This document shows positions 6,521 to 10,992 of a stretch of 10,992 nucleotides of DNA, one piece after another. Below the pieces are notes generated by a model, which was not told the origin of the DNA, ran no database searches, and saw only the letters and a program-made list of their open reading frames with translations. Every line of letters starts with the position of its first letter. Position 1 is the stretch's first letter. Made by a program: the position numbers and the translations under genes. This stretch comes from CAVPRW01 sp046727435 [NCBI: bacterium] (GTDB taxonomy: Bacteria; Tectomicrobia; Entotheonellia; J063), in contig JBKPCR010000393.1 in NCBI GenBank assembly GCA_046727435.1, forward strand, positions 1 to 10,992, read 5' to 3'.

Positions 6521-7372
6521 CTAGTGGAAGAGCAATCCGCCATTGACGTTGTATGCCTGGCCGGTAATGAAGGCGGCGTCCTCTGAAGCCAAGAAGTTGA
6601 CCATGTTGGCGACATCCTCGGCCTCAGCGATGCGCCCCAGAGGGGTAGCTTGCCCCGCCTCTTTGACGATCCTGGCTCGGAAGTCTTCGAGCGGAATACC
6701 TTCCTCCTCGGCCCTGGCGCGCTCCCAATAGCTCAGGCGATCGGTATTGATCGGTCCTGGACAAACGGCGTTCACCGTGATGCTGTAGGGCGCCAGGTCC
6801 AGTGCCGAGGCCTGGGTGAGCCCCAGGACCGCGAATTTGGAAGCTGAATAGGCAGCACCTCGGGCGCTGGCCTGCTTGGAGGCATTGGAGGCGATGTTGA
6901 TGATCCGCCCACCGCGGCCCTGGCGGATCATTTCACGGCCTACCAGCTTAGTGAGCAGGAACACCGCCGTGGTATTGATCGCCAGAAAATGCTGCCAGAC
7001 GTCTTCTGCAAGCTCGGTGACGGGGACTTTATCCCTGCCGATGATGGCCCGCGCGTTGTTGACCAGAATATCGATGCGACCATAGTGTCCAACCACCTGC
7101 TGGACCAACTGTTGGACCTGGTCAGGCTGGCCCAGGTCGCAGGGTCTAGTGAAGCAGCGTCTCCCCACCGCCTGTACCTCGTCGGCCACACTGTCGAGTC
7201 CTCGCCAGCCGAGCCGTATTTCTCCCGGTGGGAGATCCTCCGGCCCGCGCTGGACATCCGTCAAGGCCAGGTCCGCACCCTGCTGCGCCAGTTTCAGAGC
7301 CGTGGCACGGCCGACACCCCGCATCCCACCAGCCCCTGTAATCAAGGCAACTTTGCCATGCAGTTCCGACAT
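6521..7372 (-). CDS. Short-chain dehydrogenase/reductase (classical SDR)
   Basis: This is a 283-residue Rossmann-fold oxidoreductase acting on an alcohol/ketone pair. The cofactor loop is TGAGGMRGVGR (12-22). D39 at the end of strand 2 suggests NAD(H) over NADP(H). Catalytic residues are N133, S162 (NIASNAS), Y175 and K179 (YSASK), followed by PGPINT (205-210). The structural NNAG motif reads NNAR here (105-108). The C-terminal FITGQAYNVNGG is typical of FabG-like/2,3-dihydroxy or sugar dehydrogenases. The start at 7372 has a perfect AGGAGG 6 bases upstream (7379-7384). It is convergent to the luciferase-like gene. The substrate is unknown. Confidence 0.93.
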   Translation of the reverse strand: MSELHGKVALITGAGGMRGVGRATALKLAQQGADLALTDVQRGPEDLPPGEIRLGWRGLDSVADEVQAVGRRCFTRPCDLGQPDQVQQLVQQVVGHYGRIDILVNNARAIIGRDKVPVTELAEDVWQHFLAINTTAVFLLTKLVGREMIRQGRGGRIINIASNASKQASARGAAYSASKFAVLGLTQASALDLAPYSITVNAVCPGPINTDRLSYWERARAEEEGIPLEDFRARIVKEAGQATPLGRIAEAEDVANMVNFLASEDAAFITGQAYNVNGGLLFH

Positions 7373-7636
7373 GATGCGCCTCCTTTATCGTGCCTCTATC
7401 TTCCGCCGAGGTTTGTGACATCAAGCCGAGTTGGAACCATATTGTAAATCCACATCGGGGTCTGAGTCTACCCAGGGCATCACGTGCCCCACCAGGCTTT
7501 GGGGCACAGAACACGCGGGGGGATCACAGAAGACGCTGGACAGTTCCAGGAGAGCCACTTGTGTTCGCTGCAGGTGTTGACAGCCACGACCGGCGAGGGA
7601 GGTAAGTCTCCGTCGCTCTGGCTGACCGCGTGGTGA
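7373..7636. other. Intergenic stretch upstream of the SDR gene
   Basis: No convincing gene lies here. It contains a 7-bp perfect stem, GTGCCCC (7484-7490) with GGGGCAC (7501-7507), around a 10-base loop. That could be an operator or a terminator without a T-run. A TACAAT-like -10 on the minus strand (7441-7446) could serve the SDR gene, but no good -35 accompanies it. Confidence 0.4.
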
Positions 7637-7954
7637 GTGATTCTGGGGCCCACCTGCTTTGGGAAGAGTCCTAAGACAGTTACTGGTTGGTACCGCCCGT
7701 CAGAGCAGAGCGGAGTAGAGACGCCGAATATTGCGGATCTGATAAAATGCCTCAAGGATCGAGCAGCTAAGAGGCGGCTTACTTGGTTTCGTGGGCAGGC
7801 AAATTATGAGTGGAAGCTTGTGCCATCTCTAGGGCGGGATGGACAAACCATACGAGCAGAGATGGCGCTTATTAGTACTATGGCATCCGGGGCAACTATC
7901 AGAAGCTTGACACGCTCTGCACGTATGCGGCGAAGGCGTGACGGTACTGGCTGA
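7637..7954 (+). pseudogene. Truncated FRG-domain gene fragment
   Basis: Residues about 31-79 of this frame (7727-7873) match the start of the FRG domain: NIADLIKCLK, then the name-giving TWFRGQANYEWKLVPSLGR and RAEMALI. FRG proteins are usually 250 residues or more and continue with a helical part and a conserved LLDWT-type motif. Here the homology stops at about 7873, where group II intron maturase sequence begins in another frame, and the FRG frame runs on as unrelated arginine-rich sequence to TGA at 7952. There is no credible ribosome-binding site for the GTG at 7637. FRG domains are of poorly known function and are often seen in accessory and phage-associated DNA. Probably non-functional. 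Confidence 0.7.
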
Positions 7955-8127
7955 GTCGTCGCAGCCAGAAGAGCGAGATCCCCTGGGAGAACTTCGACAG
8001 GCTGCGAGGCAGGTCTCCGGTACCAGCACCCAGAATCATCCATCCTCTGAGGGCGTCCGCGGGGCAGCTACGTTCTGCGTCAGAGTGGTGCTGCGCCTCT
8101 AGAGCTACCGAGGCACCGGATGCCTGA
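7863..8127 (+). pseudogene. ltrA: Group II intron reverse transcriptase/maturase, C-terminal remnant
   Basis: The frame reads GAY, TAG (7873-7875), YYGIRGNYQKLDTLCTYAAKA, TGA (7939-7941), then RYWLSRRSQKS, IPWENFDRL and PAPRIIHPL. It matches the maturase tail of LtrA-like proteins, where a G-H-Y-x-Y-Y-G-I-x-G-N segment precedes a W-L-x-R-R-S-Q motif, then I-P-W-E-x-F and P-x-P-R-I-x-H at the end. The homology ends at 8049; the frame stays open to TGA at 8125. Two in-frame stops and loss of the reverse-transcriptase domain make this a dead fragment of about 65 codons. Confidence 0.8.
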
Positions 8128-8181
8128 AGCGGGCACGTCCGGGTCTGTGGGGGGCCGGTCAGGTCACTGCCGGCTCTACCC
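7863..8181 (+). mobile_element. 5'-truncated, decayed group II intron remnant
   Basis: The plus strand holds the last part of a group II intron. First comes the C-terminus of the reverse transcriptase/maturase (LtrA family), then an RNA tail. A domain-V-like hairpin lies at about 8113-8145: ACCGGA pairs with TCCGGG-type sequence, with an inner stem TGCC/GGCA and the familiar GCACGTCCGG run. A domain-VI-like hairpin GCCGG/CCGGC lies at 8154-8174. The likely 3' end is CTCTACCC at about 8181. Everything upstream (domains I-IV and most of the open reading frame) is missing and replaced by FRG sequence. Loss of the 5' part is expected from incomplete target-primed reverse transcription or later deletion. 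The domain V base triad is degenerate, so splicing activity is unlikely. Confidence 0.7.
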
Positions 8182-8249
8182 AGCAGCTGAGGCGCAGAAG
8201 CGCGCGGCTCATGCCCAGCGTTCGGGCGCGTTGAACTAAGGGAGTCTTC

Positions 8250-9131
8250 ATGGCAGCGAAGCTGAACCCTCTCTACCTTGCGGCGGCCGGTCTGCTCGGC
8301 GCAGCACTCCTCTCGGCTTGTGCATCGACAGGCGTGGCGATGAGGCCGGTGGTCCAGGTCCCCTGGCGCCCGGGCAACGCCGACGCCTTTCAGGCTGGGG
8401 CTACCGAGGAGCGCCGCGCGCGGGCGGTGCACGGCCTCCTTCCGGTGACAATCTACCGGCCCGAGGGCACGGGTCCGTTCCCCTTTGTTGTGTTGCTGCA
8501 CGGTTGCGGCGGTCTCCATCGCGAGGCTATGTGGACGGCATGGGTGGAGCCTTGGGCCGATCTGTTGCGCGTGCACGGGATCGGCACGGCGGTGGTCGAC
8601 AGCTTCGGGCCGCGTGGTGTCGACCAGGTATGCACCGGGAACGTCGCCGCGTGGGCGGTGCGTCGGGCGGACGACGCATACAGCGTCCGCGCGTGGCTAG
8701 CGGAGCAGCCCGACGTGGACCCCACGCGCATCGCTGTCATGGGCATGTCGAACGGCGGGCGCACGGTGCTGGCAGCGTTGCGGATGCCGCTGAAGCACCC
8801 TGACGCGTTCGTGGCGGGTGTCGCGCTCTACCCCGGTTGCCAGACCGATGTCAGCAGCGCGTTCTATGCGCCGTTACTCGTGCTCGTCGGCCGCGCCGAC
8901 GCTGTGACCCCGGTCCATTTCTGCGAGGAGATGAAGCGCGCCCGACCGGAGTCGGCGCCCGATCTGAAGCTCGTCGTCTACCCACGCGGCCCGCACACGT
9001 TCGACATGCGTCTCCGCGACCGCACAGTCCTCGGCATGAGGCTCGGCTACGACCCGCAGGCGGCCACTGACGCCCGGCGGCAGGTGATCGACTTCCTGAC
9101 AGCCCACAGCCTCGTCCGTCCAGGCCGATGA
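8250..9131 (+). CDS. Lipoprotein alpha/beta hydrolase, dienelactone-hydrolase-like
   Basis: This is a 293-residue predicted lipoprotein. Residues 1-24 form a signal peptide with hydrophobic core LYLAAAGLLGAALL and lipobox LSAC, giving lipidated C24. The mature part is an alpha/beta hydrolase. It has LHGCGG (83-88, oxyanion hole), nucleophile S167 in GMSNGG, probable acid D217 in VGRADAVTP, and H249 in GPHTF. Classic dienelactone hydrolases use cysteine as nucleophile; serine here points to an esterase or peptidase-like relative. The ATG at 8250 has GGGAG about 8 bases upstream. It stands alone with remnants on both sides, and its ACG/CGC-rich codon use looks more GC-rich than the neighbouring remnants. 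The substrate is unknown; an envelope-located esterase is likely. Confidence 0.88.
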   Translation: MAAKLNPLYLAAAGLLGAALLSACASTGVAMRPVVQVPWRPGNADAFQAGATEERRARAVHGLLPVTIYRPEGTGPFPFVVLLHGCGGLHREAMWTAWVEPWADLLRVHGIGTAVVDSFGPRGVDQVCTGNVAAWAVRRADDAYSVRAWLAEQPDVDPTRIAVMGMSNGGRTVLAALRMPLKHPDAFVAGVALYPGCQTDVSSAFYAPLLVLVGRADAVTPVHFCEEMKRARPESAPDLKLVVYPRGPHTFDMRLRDRTVLGMRLGYDPQAATDARRQVIDFLTAHSLVRPGR

Positions 9132-9561
9132 GTTGCCGTCGGAGCGAAGGGAGAGGCCCATCCACGGCGGAGGCGGCGCAGTGAACGAGTTCGGATGGCT
9201 TATGGAAGTTCGCCCAACCCTGCATGCAGCGGTCACGCTAACGCGCGCCGCTGATGCGTGACGTTGCTATGACTTCCGATGTCAAGAGTCGAGACGCGAA
9301 TTTCTGACATATTCTGACGCCATTGTTTGCGTTATCGGAAGAGCCGGAGCCAGTAAGACACGACGGTTGATCACGCTGCTAGCCGTGGATTGGCTACCAC
9401 CTTACTGGTGTCCGTCGGGTACCGGCCTCGGTCTAGGCACGCGGGTTTCTTGCAGCCGCTTCACGCCAACGAAGGTTGTACCACACCAGGGCTGCGTCTC
9501 TTCCGATAAACGTTTTCAACCTATTTTCCCTCTCCGTGAAAGCACAAGCGTCATGCGGTGT
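9132..9561. other. Non-coding stretch with inverted repeats before the IS110 element
   Basis: No convincing gene lies in these 430 bases. Visible structure includes GTCACGC (9232-9238) with GCGTGAC (9256-9262), which overlaps an alternative stem CAGCGG (9227-9232) with CCGCTG (9248-9253). It also includes the 12-bp inverted repeat annotated separately (9332-9343/9498-9509). The part from about 9500 is probably the downstream flank of the IS110-type element. Confidence 0.5.
9332..9509. repeat. 12-bp inverted repeat pair, 178 bases outer length
   Basis: TTATCGGAAGAG at 9332-9343 is perfectly complementary to CTCTTCCGATAA at 9498-9509. Similarity continues inward (CCGGAGCC against ACGCAGCC, 6 of 8). 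A shorter copy, TATCGGAAG, lies on the far side of the transposase at 10765-10773. The repeats may mark ends of an insertion element, a small non-autonomous element, or recombinase recognition sites. No target-site duplication is obvious. Confidence 0.55.
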
Positions 9562-10674
9562 CTACGCCGGGAGGGTAATGTCCCGGGCCATAGCCCACAT
9601 AAAGGCGACCAATTCTCGCGCAAGAGCCACCACAACTTGATTGGCGTTCTTGCCGCGAGCCATGAGTTGTCGATACCGTTGGCACAGGCGGACCTGCGCC
9701 TTCCAACTGAGGTCCTGGATGGGTTTGGGCAGTTGTTCCAGTCGCCGTTGGAGAGGGCGACTGACCTGAGCCGGATCGCGGTACGCCCATGCCCCTGCAA
9801 GAAGGGCCCGGCGGGCATGATGATTCCCGGTCTTGGTGATGCCCCCCTGGGAGCGCCGTGGGCCACGAGAATATTCCGAGGGCATCAGGCCTAGATCACT
9901 CATCAGCTGTTTGGGGTTGGTCACGCGCGTGAGGTCGCCCCGTTCGGCGACAGTCGTGACCGCCACGGTGAATTGGACACCACGCAATGCCTGGAGGGCC
10001 TCAACCACTGGGGCTAGGCGCCAGGTTTTGACCCGCTCCTGGAGTTCCTGCTCCAGGCGCTGGAGGCGTGCGGTGTGCTCGGTGACCGCCCGCACGTACG
10101 CTTGGAAGATGATCTGCGGCGCTGGAGTCGGACAGACGACCTCCGCGAGCCATCGGAGATGCGCGGGGCGCCTATGGGCCTGGCCCGTATCGCGCATGTC
10201 CTGGTGCCGCAGCAAGGCTTGGAGGCGAGACGTCGCGGCTGTGAGGTCACGGAGACTCTCCTCACGGGCGCGACTCAGATCTCGGATGGCTTCGTCATCC
10301 ACCTGAGGGACGTAGACGGGGGTGAGGTCGCCCGAACGCATCAGCCGGGCCAGTTGGCGGGCATCGCGGCGGTCGGTTTTGAGCCGGTCTCCAGCTTTTT
10401 TCGGGATTCACGAGGGCGCGACCACCCCACAGTCAGGCCCCATCTTCGTCAGCTAACGGTCCAGCCAAGAGCCGCACGGCCCGGCTTCGTAGACCAAGAC
10501 GAGGTGTTTGGCCCTCGCGTGCCGCTGGCGAATCAGTGTGTCGAGGTCACCCTGGCGGGTGCCGATAGTCCCCAGGGAGACGACCTCCGTGCCATGGTCT
10601 TGGGCGACGTAGGCGACCGCGATGGACTCCTGATGCACATCCAAGCCGACATCAAGCATGCTAGACTGGGTCAT
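9562..10674 (-). pseudogene. IS110-family DEDD transposase/recombinase with two nonsense codons
   Basis: In a single uninterrupted frame this would give 370 residues, the normal length for the family. The N-terminal DEDD RuvC-like domain keeps D12 (GLDVH), E63 (VYEAGPCG), D101 and D104 (KTDRRDA). The C-terminal Tnp_20 domain has [15 protein letters not shown], the serine-bearing [22 protein letters not shown] and the terminal [20 protein letters not shown]. Codon 74 is TAG (10453-10455), in a place where relatives usually have a tyrosine (GLYR-Y/Q-L). Codon 89 is TGA (10408-10410), in APS-x-IPKK, where leucine is usual. There is no frameshift, and the rest looks intact, so decay is recent. 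The start at 10674 has GGAGG 7 bases upstream. The 73-codon and 259-codon open pieces are the visible halves. Confidence 0.9.
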
Positions 10675-10760
10675 GGCTGACCTCCGAGTTCGTGTGGATC
10701 GGGCATACGGTGGCTCTGGCTTCCAGTAAGCCCACCCACGGTGTGAACCGGAGGTCAGCC
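10675..10760 (-). promoter_or_regulatory. Long stem enclosing the transposase ribosome-binding site
   Basis: GGCTGACCTCCG (10675-10686) is perfectly complementary to CGGAGGTCAGCC (10749-10760). With one bulge the pairing extends through GTTC/GAAC. On the transposase strand the 3' arm contains the Shine-Dalgarno GGAGG directly before the ATG. Folding of a transcript that covers both arms would therefore hide the start site. The 62-base loop is the upstream non-coding end of the element, where the IS110 subgroup encodes its guide (bridge) RNA. Confidence 0.55.
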
Positions 10761-10807
10761 TACCTATCGGAAGTCATTATGTCTAGGCAGACAGGAAAGG
10801 ATGCAGA

Positions 10808-10992
10808 TCAAACGCCGAGATCGTCCAAGGGACTCGGCACGCCCTGGCCTGCCTGCTGCAGGACATGGGTGTAGATCATCGTGGTAGCCACATCGTTGTG
10901 CCCGAGCAGTTGCTGAATAGTGCGGATATCCGTACCGCGTTGCAGCAGGTGGGTGGCAAAAGAATGACGAAAGGTGTGGGCGCTGATGTGCT
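10808..10992 (-). CDS. intI-like: Integron-type tyrosine recombinase (IntI-like), C-terminal part
   Basis: The last 60 codons of a tyrosine site-specific recombinase are present, with the 5' part beyond the window. The catalytic H-x-x-R is in [13 protein letters not shown], the second histidine in [10 protein letters not shown], and the nucleophile tyrosine in TMIYTH. The tail [18 protein letters not shown] closely follows the integron-integrase pattern (TMIYTHVL-x3-G-x-GV-x-SPLD) rather than XerC/XerD. The IntI-specific insertion lies outside the window, so a phage-type integrase with a similar tail cannot be excluded. The gene points away from the region shown, so attI and cassettes, if any, would normally be beyond its 5' end (past 10992). 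The visible catalytic residues are intact. Confidence 0.8.
   Translation of the reverse strand, partial: HISAHTFRHSFATHLLQRGTDIRTIQQLLGHNDVATTMIYTHVLQQAGQGVPSPLDDLGV

Larger units (their letters stand above)
9500..10773 (-). mobile_element. IS110-family insertion sequence, inactivated, ends tentative
   Basis: The transposase pseudogene (9562-10674) is flanked by CTTCCGATA at 9500-9508 and TATCGGAAG at 10765-10773, which are inverted with respect to each other. Taking these as limits gives about 1.27 kb, a usual size for IS110 relatives. IS110 elements often lack true terminal repeats, and a 9-bp match can occur by chance, so the limits are only a proposal; the left limit could also be near 9332. 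The transposase itself is certain. Confidence 0.45.

Noticed and set aside
8228-8249. GCGTTGAAC just before the lipoprotein start resembles an integron attC core (GTTRRRY), making the hydrolase a possible gene cassette
   Set aside because: No complementary RYYYAAC partner is found in the preceding 130 bases, no matching attC follows the gene (a GCCCAAC at 9212 has no partner), and the integrase at the window end points the wrong way for a cassette array on this side.
7899-8576. 225-codon minus-strand frame across the intron remnant and hydrolase start
   Set aside because: It overlaps maturase homology and a signal peptide on the plus strand and has no recognisable domain.
9833-10680. Plus-strand frames opposite the transposase
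   Set aside because: Shadow frames of the IS110 transposase, which matches its family along the whole minus strand.
9431-10789. GTCTAGGCA at 9431-9439 and 10781-10789 as direct repeats flanking the IS element
   Set aside because: Nine-base repeats are expected many times by chance in 11 kb, and the positions do not agree with the other candidate ends.
1-10992. CRISPR arrays, tRNA or rRNA genes
   Set aside because: No regularly spaced repeats and no tRNA- or rRNA-like conserved segments were seen on either strand.

Overview
The window is high-GC bacterial DNA. A lipobox-bearing hydrolase and Shine-Dalgarno-led genes point to a bacterium, probably diderm. The mix of universal stress protein, aldo/keto reductases, luciferase-like oxidoreductase, SDR and a solute-binding-like protein is common in soil and groundwater lineages such as Methylomirabilota/NC10 or Rokubacteria. 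No taxonomic marker gene is present, so that placement is only a guess.

Layout. (1) 1-660: a decayed minus-strand cluster. It holds a small protein with a C-x2-H/C-x2-C zinc-knuckle-like tail, the remnant of a short gene interrupted by TAG, and a stray C-terminal-like fragment. (2) 746-1645: a minus-strand NMT1/SsuA-type solute-binding-like protein without a visible signal peptide. (3) 1949-5201: a plus-strand cluster of a universal-stress/cyclic-nucleotide-binding fusion protein, an aldo/keto reductase 11 bases downstream, and a second, divergent aldo/keto reductase. A luciferase-like flavin oxidoreductase follows at 5332-6333, probably with its own promoter. (4) 6334-6520: a convergent intergenic region with two strong hairpins, facing an SDR dehydrogenase on the minus strand (6521-7372). 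(5) 7373-8249: a scrap zone. It contains a truncated FRG-domain gene running directly into the 3' end of a degraded group II intron (maturase tail with two internal stops, domain V/VI-like hairpins). (6) 8250-9131: a lipoprotein alpha/beta hydrolase of the dienelactone-hydrolase type. (7) 9132-10992: a mobile-element zone. It has an IS110-family transposase pseudogene killed by two nonsense codons, a stem upstream of it that contains its ribosome-binding site, a 12-bp inverted repeat on its downstream side, and the last 60 codons of a tyrosine recombinase that looks like an integron integrase, cut by the window edge.

How it works together. The left half looks like working chromosome. A sensor-like protein with two USP domains and one cNMP-binding domain is organised with oxidoreductases of at least two folds (TIM-barrel AKR and LLM), with an SDR convergent to them. 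That suggests a small redox or detoxification neighbourhood whose first gene may sense nucleotides. The right half is an accessory junk-and-mobile region in which at least three kinds of mobile-element protein (group II intron, IS110, integron-type integrase) have left traces. The most useful observations are the USP-USP-cNMP fusion, the 5'-truncated retro-intron remnant fused to an FRG fragment, and the structured flanks of the dead IS110 element. I did not find clear evidence of an undescribed defence or catalytic system.
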